Of a stretch of 64,000 nucleotides of DNA, positions 24,501 to 36,700 are shown piece by piece (positions within the stretch are counted from its first letter, which is position 1; the number at the start of each line of letters is the position of its first letter). A model generated the notes under the pieces. That model had not been told where the DNA came from and ran no database searches. It was given only the letters and a program-made list of their open reading frames with translations. The position numbers and the translations under genes are program-made. Source of the stretch: Pterobdella sp. o SKG-2022 (taxonomy: Eukaryota > Annelida > Clitellata > Hirudinida > Piscicolidae); contig OZ038322.1 in NCBI GenBank assembly GCA_964035795.1, positions 16,601,447 through 16,665,446 of the forward strand, in the 5' to 3' direction.

Positions 24501-25071
24501 TAAGAATGTTTGGACTGCTTTTCGATGTAATATACATAGGAGAAGTTTCAGTAAACGTTTTAGCATTATTATCATTATATCTTTCACTTGTTGTTTTTGT
24601 CGTTGTGGTTATTGTGGTGGTTGTGGTTGAGATATTAGTTGCAGTAGTATATGGGCACAAGCATTCGTTATCAAAACTAATGTTGCAGAGTTTTTCAACT
24701 AATGTCAAGACGACAGCTTTGCTCAAAGAAATCCACTCGCTTTTGATGTTTTGTTTGTTGTGTGGTTTGCATGTTGTCTTCTTGTCTTTGTTTAAAACTC
24801 CATCTTTATAATCTGAGTTTTCTTTTAAGCTAGCATAATGTTGTGCGAGCAATTGTTGATGTTGTTGGTAATAAAGTTGTTGTGATTGTTGAGAAAAATT
24901 GAGAAAATTGTAATCTAATTCATTTGAAGTCATCAAAAGAGAAGGGTAGTAAGAAGGGGGATAATGATGATGAGAAAAAGGTAAGCTGGACAGACCCGAT
25001 TCAAGTCCTGGGGTTGTCTTAGTTGAGATTGATAGAGATCTAGTAACGCTCATCGTGCCAAAATCCGTCAT
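21595..25071 (-). CDS. Large Asn/Ser/Lys-rich protein with three W-x2-[LF]-x-K helical motifs, family unknown
   Basis: A 1158-residue frame uninterrupted by introns; an in-frame TAA 12 nt upstream of the ATG supports this start if the 5' end is unspliced. The bulk is predicted disordered: Gln/Tyr-rich near residues 60-80, a Thr run at ~148-160, a Ser run at ~515-525, Asn-rich elsewhere. Three segments align without gaps: WISLSKAVVLTLVEKL (113-128), WAPFNKVLVQQMFEKV (622-637) and WVALDKDRVASLIDSL (837-852), sharing W, L/F, K, V, L/M, a hydrophobic residue, E/D and L/V at fixed spacing. An acidic patch TSGYDSDVTDVNVEDVDESE (415-434) and a less degenerate block SRDLLKHLAKDSREEE lie between. The C-terminus KSYSEP resembles a mode-1 14-3-3 site. 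No enzyme domain or zinc ligands were seen. The length free of stops in AT-rich DNA argues for a real gene. Confidence 0.85.
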   Translation of the reverse strand: MTDFGTMSVTRSLSISTKTTPGLESGLSSLPFSHHHYPPSYYPSLLMTSNELDYNFLNFSQQSQQLYYQQHQQLLAQHYASLKENSDYKDGVLNKDKKTTCKPHNKQNIKSEWISLSKAVVLTLVEKLCNISFDNECLCPYTTATNISTTTTTITTTTKTTSERYNDNNAKTFTETSPMYITSKSSPNILKTESNKSPKNMEGSVRSRTNKNVKTKNNNNEEITFNSLEKSSQSALFERSNDTFEDVHKKKSNEEDINNIKNEYENNDNMNALINKVNTENSDKEENKNIDTISKNRKKSCIYLNEAPKIPRKTINDTKNFTKRSSNGLDKKITLEIYNDNEDDSKLAAKTMAEKRGIKVTPISGKMLNNKNFKMKKPPHAESTSPFKNNIEKNVSKTSFEGSEPILKTAQETTSGYDSDVTDVNVEDVDESEEALLNFRKTLKKENVVEDHLYGRISEDGDEINGDKSEIGKNKNGIIDCSKIKFENDTKNPVPLLSSNINTTFNSPLTTSFSTSSSSSSVSFSSPSILTSSPNYYDLLTASFYNSFWYSHENLKNSLAFFQSFLNNNNNLNKGNNITNDLNNSFNSYSAQILYTFPFLNAYHKNNFAFSSKEGSGNKETWAPFNKVLVQQMFEKVLKSENLTTKISQEKNILPPNTVNSYSRNNKIASNFTSSSVNFSSGSSNVDNHLDEENKHRPSQTNTILKVRHSINNKRNRNQNYDKNLDRKSRDLLKHLAKDSREEEINNTCLQSVPILGALLKSDDMKVSNPGSNNADSFTRQKNITKSCSSISKLSNQGLKQTKNPNNFLSTSHPNLLTSTNLSSSASSTASSHKWPWVALDKDRVASLIDSLVVDMVSENTSTENNSQNIVNKNNYISNECCISNNLNYIIKNADFNNDKGDNKRFSNDAPINKDIDNISQLQSNDKIKIENTIKINTKDKNSSENNNYNKVFVVENALNHKKDKNNSSISVNSIIQKNIYDKSISRLVDDSGKSIVKISNDQNRNDDNKDDIFTNKNIHKTVANKTKILSNALIGKQLINNIIKNIYNEDEEINKSKDQIISNGSCKTSKASLTTINEIKESNPTAEKLIDNMITKDENMNEKKIPNGVNNCENVDNVDEVETETEEMAEDVPRKWKSNLLRRVKAQKSYSEPKTSE

Positions 25072-28000
25072 TTTCAGTGTTTATTTGTTTCAAAACAAAT
25101 TAAAAATCAATTTAACTTATATTTGTTATTCTTAAAAGTTTTTATTTCATTTTCTTGAGAATGCCAATGTTTAATTGTCTTTTCTTCTTAAGCTTCCATG
25201 GTTATCATCTTTAAAAAATCAATAAAAGTTTTAAATAATTTCAGAATATATTCGTTTTACTTTAGTTTAATTTTGCCTTTGAGTATTGTTTTAAGACTCG
25301 TCTAAATTACGCGGAGCCGAAAGCCAATAAAATTTCAACATAAAACTTTTTATGCTCTCATAACTTAAAAACTAAAAATTTTTTCTACAATTACCGAACT
25401 GAAATTTTTTAAATAGTTCTGTTTCTACAGTATCTATCCCAGTTAGATAAGTATCTATTCCAGTTATCTCTTTAATGAGATTCAGACATCTTAATTAAAA
25501 CTGGATCAAAACTAGCCCCAGGGTAGAAAATTAAAATTTAGGAGTTGAAGTTATAAAATAGATTTAGAAGGCAATTACAGAGAGATAGAAAAAATGTCGT
25601 TGGAATCTTTACGACTGTGCCAGGTCGTAAAACTAAAAAGTCCTCTTATTACAGTATTTTTTTTGAACATTTTTATATTTAATTTCTTTCATTTACGTTT
25701 TATGTTTTGAGAATAATCTATATTTTCTTCTTTTAAAAGTTGTTTTATAGTTTTGAAAAACTTTATTTTTTCTTTATGCGTTTTCAGCAATAATGCCCAA
25801 ATTTTTTGAATTATAAAACAATGTTAATTATTGTACTATTATTATTGATTTTATAATTATTATGAGAACAACATGCATAAATACTTTGTCACGTTTTCCA
25901 CAACCATTATTTTCGTAAAAAATTTAAAAAAGCACTCTAAAAACACATTAAACCATCGAATGAAGGCTTTGAGTCTGAACACCTCGATGTATTCGATGTT
26001 TACGACAAGCAACGCATTGTAAAAACGAAGATGAATTTATAAAAAATATTGATAAGGCTTTTTAATTAGAGTCGTCTAGCCTGCCGGTCTCCATGCAGTA
26101 TCTAGTGTAACCAGGTGCGACGACTAAGCTAGGGTGTTTAACATGAGAAACATATCTATTAGTATAATACTGTCGAATAAGGTTAATTTTGTCTATTTGA
26201 TCTTTTTTAGTTTTCGATAAGTTTTTGTATTGAGCAATTTTGGTCTTATGATGATATATATCAAAAAGATTGTTTCAGAAAACATATTTGATACTAGTTT
26301 TGTTTCTTATTCACATTATTGAGAATAATCATTTTAAAAATTAGCAAAATATTGTTGATATGTATGAAAACTATAATTATCAATAATTTCAACCTTTCTC
26401 AGCTCAACTTTAATATTTGATATTTAAGTTTCATAAAGGAGTACTTTTGAAACGGGTACATAGATGACTTAATATTTTTAAACCTTTTTTGTTATAGTTG
26501 TAAGAAACATAGCGTTCAAGGGCATATGTGAAATAAAAATATTTTTATGTTGACAATAAATGTGAGTAATTAAAACACATATAATATCAGTCGTGACAAT
26601 CATTAAAGGCTATTTCTTTCGTTGTATAAAAATAACGAGACAGTATGTCACACCTAAATTGGGATTTTGGTGTAGAAGATTAAAAATATTTTGAATATTT
26701 AAAATTAATACAAAAGTAGAATTTCATAAAAAATGTTTTATGTAAAATTCACCACGTTTACTTATAGTTGAAGATAATCAAAGTAGTATATGTTGAACCA
26801 TTATTTTTTTTATATTACAACACAAACCACCCACCCGGCTTGGGTCTGTGAAAACTAGTGTTTGTGTGTGTACGTGATTTATTCAAATCAGCTTTTGTGT
26901 ATACAAAGAACGTCTGTATTTTAAATGCTTTTCAAAATATTAATTTTATATATTGTTTTTAAGAGGAATATATTTCACATGACCAACCCTTGAATTTTTT
27001 CAATGTCTAGACGTGAGAATATATATATATATACATTCATATATATATTTGAAGTTCAGCGTGAGTCAAAGATTTTCAATTCTTTTTATTTACAGTCTTT
27101 TTTTATGTTTGCTCTTATTTGAGCTCGCTTGCACTTATTTAAACTTTTAGACAAATATATTGATATAAACCTAAGTTTTTGTGTATATTTACTCATATAT
27201 TGGTTTATCTTCTTGATGAAAGCATGGTTTAGGTCCAAATGTGTATGTTAATAACTTTTCTAAATGCGTCTTAATCCCTCTTTTGTGTCGAATGCCTGTC
27301 TTTCCAATCAATCTACCTACCATTCCATCGTATTTATGCCTGTGTTGTATCAAGTTTTTGTACGTGTTTGTGGATTAGTGTAAATGCGATTAAGTTTTTG
27401 TGAGAGGGGCTGTTTCATTGAGGATTTTCAGCGATATTACTTTTATTAGCAGTAATGAAAATTTATTATGGATACTTTTTATGACTGCAACGTGTTATGT
27501 TAAGCCAAAAGAAAAACAAGGTGAAACATTAAAAATCATAAAATCAAATGAATAAAAACACCAACACAAGCAATTACAAAAAACGTATGTATGGTATTGA
27601 AAGTCAATCTATCACTAGAGACAAATTCAATCAGTGCGCAGAAAAATGTGTGTGTGTTCAAATCAGTATGTTTAATGCAGGTTGCAAATATAAATATTTC
27701 ATGATCTGAGAAACAAAAAAGGCATGTGTTTTAGTGTTAATGTACACAAAAAAAAATAAAAAAGTATTTCTCAGAAGACATTATATTCCTCGTTTAAAAA
27801 TTCCCTTTTCATTAAAGATTATACATATATGAGATTCTATAAATAAGAAACATTTAAGCTGAAATGTTTAACTGCGTATAAACAACAAATTCACACACCC
27901 TCATGCACGCAGACAAACACACACACAGTCAGGGACAGGACTAGCCATAAACTGCATGTAATGGCTATTAATTTTGATTTTACCACGAAGAAGGTTTACG

Positions 28001-29395
28001 AGTCAATGAAAAACGTCAAATAGAAATTTAGTGCTTTTTCAACGAATTTATTGTCTTCTACATATCTTCATATGTTGGCTTAGATGTATAGTGAATGAAA
28101 TCTTCAAGTGAGGAGCAGTTTGTATCGGCATTTAGGTAGAAGGCAAAAAAAGAAACACTCAAAGTTTTGAGTACGAAGTTACTTATAATGATGTTTGCGT
28201 AGAATTATTTTAATGTTTTTGGGCTCATAAGATTGGAAATAGCAAAATAAAAGCAAAATGTCGGTGAGTTGAGTACAGTAGGTTCAAGAAAGCGGAAAAA
28301 AACAATCAAAAGTTTAAAAAAATTCTCTTTTAATCATTGGATGAAAAAAAAATGTAAGTAGAAATAATTGGAGAATATTTTATATTTTGTTAAAAAAGTT
28401 TTGAAGCTTAGGTCCTTATTTATAATCGAAAATTCAAAAATTAGGTGCGTTTCAAGTGTATTTGTTATAGAGTTTTTCATTATTGCTCTTTTTAAATTAG
28501 TCATCAAATTTACTGAGAATTTAACAGCCATTATAATGGAGTAAATTTCCACTTTTATTTTAAAATAATAGCCGAAATAGATTTTAAAAACAAAAATAAA
28601 GATAGAATTAATAGAAGATTTATGAAAATTTAGAAAAATTTAAATCGTTAACCACTTCAAAATTCTTTAATCAACACTAGTTCAAACTCATTTTAGGTGC
28701 AGAACAATTAAGACATCTCGCAGTATCATTCGTTGATTTAATACTTACCAAATTACCCCTTCAGTTTTGCTTTTAACTCCCTGTATTGTTTCAATTTCAA
28801 AAGCAGTCTATTGCATTTAGATATTTCCATTTTATAATAAATATTCACACCTGAAGACTTTTTTAACCTTATTAAGTGTATTTTTGAAATAATTTTTTAA
28901 ACACTTAAATAACGCAACCAAGATCATCAGGTTGAAATGAAAATAAATACACTCAAATCAATTTAAATAATTCTACTATTTTAATACTAGATAAAACTTT
29001 TTATTCCTAATTTAAATCCTATTATTCAATGCTTTGGTGCATTGAATTTAGTTTATCATCGCCATTCGGTCTAATAACATCATTGTTTGCTCGCACCTCC
29101 TCTATTTCATAGTATTTCTGTTGTGTTTCTTAAAGATTAATTTAATGAAATTAATTGTTGTTAAAAAAACCAAATTGGTTGGTTCATACTTGAGCTGGTT
29201 TTTGAGTTTACAAGAATTTATATTTGGAACCATCTCAAAACACTTTTTCTAGAAATATCACTAAAATACTGAATAAAGACAAATTTCGTTAAAAAGTTTT
29301 CATGAAAAATTAAAATCAAAACTATTCTAAGAAAGAATAAATTTAAATCATGTAATTAGCATTTGAAAAGTAGTCAATCTAAAAAAAAATAGTAG
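25072..29395. other. Intergenic, upstream of the Asn-rich gene
   Basis: AT-rich without supportable exons. Contains (TA)n at 27018-27049, short CA/TG tracts near 26860 and 27895-27925, and a small less AT-rich island at 26068-26138 with AGTCGTC...GACGACT ends, perhaps a repeat fragment. Confidence 0.5.
27018..27049. repeat. Interrupted (TA)n tract
   Basis: Two runs of alternating TA/AT separated by CATTC. Confidence 0.85.
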
Positions 29396-29401
29396 CGAAA
29401 A

Positions 29402-30575
29402 ATATAGTAGTAGTAGTAGTGGTAGTAGTAGTATAAGTAGTAGTGGTAGAAGTAGTAGTGGTAGTGGTAGTAGTGGTAGTAGTAGTATTAGTAGTAGTGG
29501 TAGTAGTGGTAGTAGTAGTAGTGGTAGTAGTGGTAGTAGTAGTATTAGTAGTAGTGGTAGTAGTGGTAGAAGTAGTAGTGGTAGTGGTAGTAGGGGTAGT
29601 AGTAGTATTAGTAGTAGTGGCAGAAGTAGTAGTGGTAGTAGTGGTAGTGGTAGTAGTGGTAGTAGTAGTAATGGTAGTAGTAGTAGTGATAGTAGTAGTA
29701 GCGGTAGTAGTAGTAGTAGTAGTAATGGTAGTAGTAGTAATGGTAGAAGTAGTACTGATAGTAGTGGTAGTAGTGGTAGTAGTAGTAGTGATAGTAGTGG
29801 TAGTGGTAGTATTAGTGGTATTAGTGGTAGTAGTAGTAGTATTAGTAGTAGTGGTAGTAGTGGTGGTAGTGGTAGTAGTAGTAGTGGTAGTAGTATTAGT
29901 AGTAGTAGTGGTAGTAGTAATATTAGTAGTAGTAGTAGTGGCAGTAGTAGTAGTAAAGGTAGTAGTAGTAGTGGTAGTAGTAGTAGTATTATTAGTATTA
30001 GTAGTAGTAGTAATATTAGTAGTAGTAGTAGCAGTAGTAGTAGTAGTGATAGTATAAGTAGTGGTAGTAGTAGTAGTGGTAGTAGTGGTGGTAGTGGTGG
30101 TAGTGGTAGTAGTGGTAGTGGTAGTAGTAGTGGTAGTAGTGGTGGTAGTGGTGGTAGTGATAGTAGTGGTAGTAGTGGTGGTAGTAGTGGTAATAGTAAT
30201 AGTAGTGGTAGTGGTGGTAGTGGTGGTAGTAGTGGTAGTGGTAGTATTAGTGGTAGTAGGGGTAGTAGTGGTAGTAGTGGTAGTAGTAGTAGTGGCGGTA
30301 TTGGTAGTAGTGGTGGTAGTAGTAGTAGTAGTGGTATTAGTAGTAGTGGTATTATTGGTAGTAGTAGTAGTGGTATTAGTGGTAGTAGTGGTAATAGTAG
30401 TAGTGGTAGTGGTGGTAGTAGTGGCGGTAGTGGTGGTAGTAGTAGTAGTGGTAGTAGTAGTAGTAGTGGTAGTAGTAGTAGTGGTGGTAGTAGTAGTAGT
30501 GGTAGTAGTAGTGGTATTAGTGGTAGTAGTAGTAGTGGTGGAAGTCGTGGTAGTGGTAGTAGTGGTAGTAGTAGT
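29402..30575. repeat. 1.2-kb TAG/TGG trinucleotide array
   Basis: Almost every triplet on the plus strand is TAG or TGG, with scattered ATT, AAT, GAA or GCA variants. The 3-bp register hardly breaks over about 390 units. This opens a poly-Thr frame on the minus strand (29379-30605) and poly-Val frames on the plus strand, all artefacts of the repeat. Variation is mostly A-to-G in the middle base and forms higher-order patterns such as TAGTAGTGGTAGTAGTGG. Confidence 0.95.
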
Positions 30576-30662
30576 GGAGATGTATTTTGTTTTCTTAAAT
30601 GGCAAGCTGGTTCAAATCATCGGGGGTATATTGCTTTTATTTTTTTCTTCTTAGTGCAATGG

Positions 30663-30760
30663 GCCGTGTGTGTTTGTGGATGTGTGTCTGTGTGTGTATT
30701 TGTGAATGTGCATTTGCGTTTGTGTGTGAATGTGTGTATGGATGTGAGTTTTTGAACTTG
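30663..30760 (+). repeat. Degenerate TG-rich tract
   Basis: Imperfect GTGTGTTTGTG and GTGTGAATGTG units directly after the trinucleotide array. Confidence 0.75.
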
Positions 30761-33700
30761 TGTGTTGTGGGGGTGTTTCGAAGCTCATCTCATACATAAA
30801 TACCTCGTATTAGTTAGTGCGTATACATCGGATATTCAATACTTGTATTTTTATAATTTTTAATTGTTTAATAGGAACCTCTACGCTCACTTGTTTGTTA
30901 TAAAATGTATCTACAATCAAACCTAGTTGAGTTGGTCTCATCTTGTTATAAAAATACTCAAGAATATTTATAAATCTGACAGATAAATATTGCGTTCGTC
31001 ATTTTTATTTAAAAATTCAAACAAAAGAGAAATATATCTTTTAAAATACTTTTCATAACTTGAATGCTGATATAGTTATTTAGTTGAAACTTATTTTTGG
31101 AAACGTTAATAAAATTTTTGATATATGGTATATTTGAGCTTTTTTGATATATGATAAGTCAATTCATCCATCCCCAATAGAACTGGCTTGAGGCGTCTTA
31201 TATAACTCATAACCGAGGCAAGAATCAATGGCACTTTGATGGTCTAATAAAAGAAACATTTGATTAGCATAATCTATAGGGAGGACAGTGAAAGTTGAAT
31301 GGTTTCATAGAAGAGTTTGTTTTAAATTATTTCAAAAGTACCAAAATGATCAGTTAAGTTTTCTTGAGAAATCTGTTCAAATAATTAAAATGAAAGGACT
31401 TTTAAAAAGGTAAGGTTCAAGCGAAACTAATAAAATAAAATTTTGAAGCTATCAACGTGAAAAGCATCCAGCGATAACAATGGTGTCACCTTTTCAATTA
31501 CTTTTACACTTTCTCTTCAATTTCTGTCACACTGTTTCATTTGTACATGATGGCATTCACAATATAAAAATTCGATCAAGCATTAAATTTCACCATTGAT
31601 TTGTTTGGGAAATTGCATCTTTAAAATATTGATTCATCATTTTATTTCTATATATTAAATATACGGATAATAAACAAGAAAAGATAGGAGTTGATGGATG
31701 TAATGTATGCGAGGCAATAGGAAATACATAGAAGAGATATCTTACGCATGCCTCATAAATATTGATGGTCGTTTTAGAGCGTTTCCATTTGAGAATAACT
31801 ACTCGAGGCCAGTTGAGGTCATCGACATGACAACCAGGTCAAGAAGTCAAGAGAGGTGAGTGAGTACAAGCGACAAGATGTTTGCTTTGTATGTGATAGC
31901 TATATTGTGCCATATATTTGTGTGATCACTGTATTGTATTAAATATTTCTACTGAGTTCAAAAGAGATTCTGAATCAATGATTTATATTATAGTGAAATA
32001 TTTAAAAAATTAGTACGATACATCTATTGAAAATCGATAAAGTTAAATTGGCAAACGTGAGATAGGGCAACAGAAAGCAAGGAGAAAGTAAAAGGTAATT
32101 TGAATACAGTGTTATTGCTACTGATGCAATAAAATAAGATTCATACATGACGAAGTTAAATAATTTATGTGGTTCATTTCTGAAGAAGGCAAAAAGTTGA
32201 TAATGGCAATTTTTAAAGAGTAAAGCTTCTACCAAAACAATAAGTCATACTTTTAATCTATCGAAATGACTTTTAATTATAAATAAATAGAGTTTTTTGT
32301 ACTTAGTTCTGTGTACTGGCAAGAAAATTAATGCGAGAGTAAAGTTCCGAACGGAGTTTTAATTAAATTTTGCGTACTCCGAGCCTATTACTCCGCCAGT
32401 GCCAAATCATCAATTTAAGCTTTTATTATAACTTTATTTACTGTGTATAAAAATATATTTGAAATGTAGATGAATGAGTTAAACTTTAGAGTGAACTAAA
32501 TAGTTTACTCTAGTTTTAAATATCGTGAACAGGCGTCTTGAAAAGTTGAAACATTTATAATGGCACTAAAATCAATTTTGTTCAAGTATTGCTGTGTTTC
32601 TTTGATTTAAAAATGAGTGCATTTAGGAAATTAAAAGTTTTAATATTAGTATTCTCTAAAATTTTTCAAAGTTCAATTTTAATGTTAGTCTGTAACTAGA
32701 AAACTTTATTTTTGAGTTCATAACAACCCTACTCTTAATTAGAAGTCTATCCATAATAGAAAATGAATATTTCCTACCTCTAAAACCGAAGAACAATTTC
32801 CTACTTGAAAACTATTGTTACTGGGACATATTGAAAAATTTTCAATTATTGAATTTATAACTTAACTTTTGTCATTTAAATATTTATTTTGATTTTTTGA
32901 GAAATAAAATTAGTTTAAGTGCAGAACTGAGTTGGCCTGAGCTTGTAGACAAGTAATTCAACGAGTCAGTACAAAGTAATAAGAAGAAAATCACATGAAC
33001 GAATGAAAAAGGATGGATGGATGAATGAAAATGTATAAATTAAAAGAATTGAAGGTTCACATAGATATTGCCTAATGAATAACTGCCCTTAAGGATTCGG
33101 TGTAAGAGTTCATGACCCAATTTCGAATCAACAATTGGATAAAAAATTAAAAAAATAAATCCCTTTTAAAATCAAAACACAAAGAATATTTTTTTGCAAA
33201 ATAGTAATTTTTCATAGACAGAATTCCAACGGGAACAAACCGAGTGTTTGTGGTTTTTTTAGAAAATAATTATTAGTGCATAGTTATAAATTACGGAAAA
33301 AGCTATTAAGGAAAAAATTAATTAGAATATTTTTGATAATTGAAATAACAATTTTGATTATGGAGACAATGCAGGATTTTTTTCCAACGAAATTTAAAAA
33401 TCCGCATGATTTAAGACGGGAGTATTTAAAAATGAAAAAAGCTCCGAAATAGTAATCAAAGCCTTAGATGCAAGTATGATCATTTTACTTCATAACTACA
33501 TTGACTTCTGTGCTTCGCCATTTATCGTGTTTCTTAGAACGAGTAAAACAAAATTCTAGCCCATCTTTCATGGAACTCTACGAAATATATTCAAAAATAT
33601 CATTAAATAAACCATATGAATGCTACTAACAACTATAATATAAGACTATTAAAAATTTTATATCTTTAGTAAACATTTATTCAATCCCACAAATTATAAT

Positions 33701-36700
33701 CAATTTTTTAAATGCAGATCTTAACCAGATAAAAATAGAAAACACCAGCCCATAAGAAATTTAAAAAACAAAAACTTGGAAGAAACAAAAAAAATAAGAT
33801 GTAAATTTTAATGGTTAAATAGAAGCGTATATAATTAACATATGAAGGCTGATATGAAACTTTCTCGACAAGTGGAAGCCAGTACTTTTGTCTGCTTAGT
33901 GTTATGGTTATAGTTCTGTTGTGGTAATCGCTTTAAAAGTATGAAAACTTTACTGGTGAGTTAGAAGTCATAAAAGGTATTTAGTGAAAGAATGGTTTGG
34001 TGATTAAGTAAGCTATAAAGTTCCCAACAAACAAAATAATCCATTAACTTCAATACGAGTAAATTCATAAAAGGATAGTAAGATGTTATCAAAAGTTCCA
34101 TTACCTGTTCAATTGAGTTTATATTCATTAGAAAATTACATTATTTCTTGTTTGACTAGCTCGAAACAAGTAAACAAAATTCAAAATGTTTGAAATCTTT
34201 GTTCATACTATGCTTCTTGTTAAAATTTTTGCTTCAATAACGATAAAGAAATAAGTATACCAAGATAGTGAAGATGGTAGTGATGATTATAGCAAGTAAG
34301 GTTGATATGTTGATAATGATGCTGAGAAATATAATTGGTGTAAAAATGAGGTGCAGAGTTTTCTAAGAAATGTTTTTATTAAGTTCGTAACTCAGTATTG
34401 AAACCCATCGCATCTTTGCGAGATGAGAACCATCACCTATATCTTAGGGTTTGTAATTAAAAATTTCGCTACTACTTTCAAAAATAATTAATTCATAATT
34501 TAAAATTTATTTTCGTTTAATCTCAGTTTTCAATGTATTTATCTGACTAATTATCATAGTCAAATGATCATGTTATTCATTAAATTCATGATTATAGCTT
34601 AGCCTTATAAAGCCGTGTTAACATTAGTTTGGACATCATGCTGAGAAACTACCTAAATACATTTTACAACGATTCTTAATCTTATGTTTAATATTTCTTA
34701 ATCTGTATTTAGCTTTTGAAAAATTACTGAGAATAAACTAAAAAGTGTTATCCATATTTCTTGAAAATTGAGCATAAAATTTTTAACTTCATCTTAAATT
34801 TATCAAATTTTTAACATTTCTGGCTGAATATTCACAGAAAGCTTTAAAAATTCACTTAGGGTGAACTCAAAAATACACTACTTTCTTAGAAATTTTCTGT
34901 TGCAGAAAATTTAATCAGATATTTTCTCAAAAATGTAATATGTAATGCCGTGAAAATATCCAAAAAACTTTATTTTATTTCCTTTTTTGTTAATATTATC
35001 GAAAAGTAACAAGCGTTAGAGTAAAATATTTTTCAAATATTAAATTTAACGTTAAAATTTTAATTAGATTTTTCATCATCATTACCATCGTCACTAGCAG
35101 CCAGTTCATTTTAACAGTCATATTAATCGTTATACACCAAAAGCTAAACAATTCTTTTAATTTTTAACACATTACTGCTCCGTATAATGCAATTACCAAT
35201 TGTATAAACATGTATATCACTATGCACAATTTGAAGGGTTTCAAAATTACATACAAAATAGCTTTAATATAGAATGTACTTTTTAATAGATTTTTAATAT
35301 ATTTGTCCTGCCCAGGGCTTGCCTGATGTGGATTTTCAAAACATGTTTTAAAAATGTAAGTGATATTAATAAAAATGCTTCGATAAAAATAAAGTCATAA
35401 AAGAAATAATGAGTAGATTTTTTATGCTGAAAATGTATGAAAACAAGGCATAATATATGAGAAAAATGAAGCATTTTTTGATAAGTTCAGTTCAGTAACT
35501 TATGTTTTTCCTCACAAACACCTCAAAGTAGATAGAAGCCCATCAAAAACCTGTGAAAATGGGGACAGTCAAATGTAAAAAGCTTGATGAATACAAAAAA
35601 ATCTCTCCAACAAAAGACCTTAATTAACACTACTGTTGAAAATGGAACTTTGAAAGGGAGCTTTACACAAGATTGATTTTCTATAAAACCAGTAATAAAA
35701 GTTTTTAAAAGAAAAAAATACATTAAAATGGAGAGAACAAAGCCATGATGAAGCAAGTGATAATGCATTACCAGGAATTGGGTTTATTAAATTCGAATCA
35801 TAGAGTCAGCACCTGTTATGAGTTGTTCAGTTGCGCTTGTGTTTTTTTGTGTCTAGGGCTTTTAGACATAAATTTTAAATCCTCTGATTATTTTGATACT
35901 TTGTATTTTTTTATTATTATTTAATTCTATTTTTTTAATGGTTATTGTTTCAAGTCCAGAAAATGTTTGGATGGCTACCTTTCTAAATTTTTTGATTAAT
36001 GTCTTAATGTATCTGTAGATTGACAATTTCATGTGAGGAAATTGTAAAATAAGTGTCCTCAAAACATTATCTTCAAACTTTATAATTATTTCAAACAATA
36101 GTTTCTTTTATAGTCTTGTTTCCAGCTATTGAAGGCATAAATAAAGTAACTTTATATTTGGTTTCTTAAAGAGTTACGAGCTAAATAAATCGAATGGTTG
36201 TTGGTTCAACTGTTTCTCGGGTTGGTTTTAATGCTTTTTCGACGTAATTTAAAATTTTTTTTAAAACTGCCAGTAGGTATTAAGAAAAATCTATATAAAA
36301 TCGCCCCCAGGAATCAAATAAAATTATAACGGCATTTGAAGAAAAAATTCTGATTTAAATATTAAAAAATGTGGGATTTTATATTTTTTCCATTATCTCG
36401 AAAACATGAAAATTATTTTTAAACTGAATAAATATAATGCTTGCGTTATATTCAACTGCTAAACAAACACCAAAGCACACTGCTGAAATAGATAATCGAC
36501 CTCAGCAAACCTGCAACTTTGTTTCTTGATTTATCACTAAAAAATCTCATGGAAACATTTTTATGTAACATGCTCTATTCATGTATGTGGTTCCTAGTTT
36601 TTTCTCTTATCAAGTTCGTGCACTCCATAAAAGACCCGATACATAAACTACAATACAAATGCTAAAGTAAAATTTTTAAAAACAAGATTTTTAATGTAAT

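Noticed and set aside
24080..24811. 243-codon hydrophobic frame on the plus strand
   Set aside because: Antisense shadow of the Asn/Lys-rich gene; its Leu/Val/Phe content mirrors the codons opposite.
26068..26138. Possible structured RNA with AGTCGTC/GACGACT ends
   Set aside because: Only a 7-bp stem with a large loop; no RNA family pattern.
29379..30605. 408-codon poly-Thr frame and the opposite poly-Val frames
   Set aside because: Products of the trinucleotide array; a 3-bp repeat without stops opens frames on both strands.
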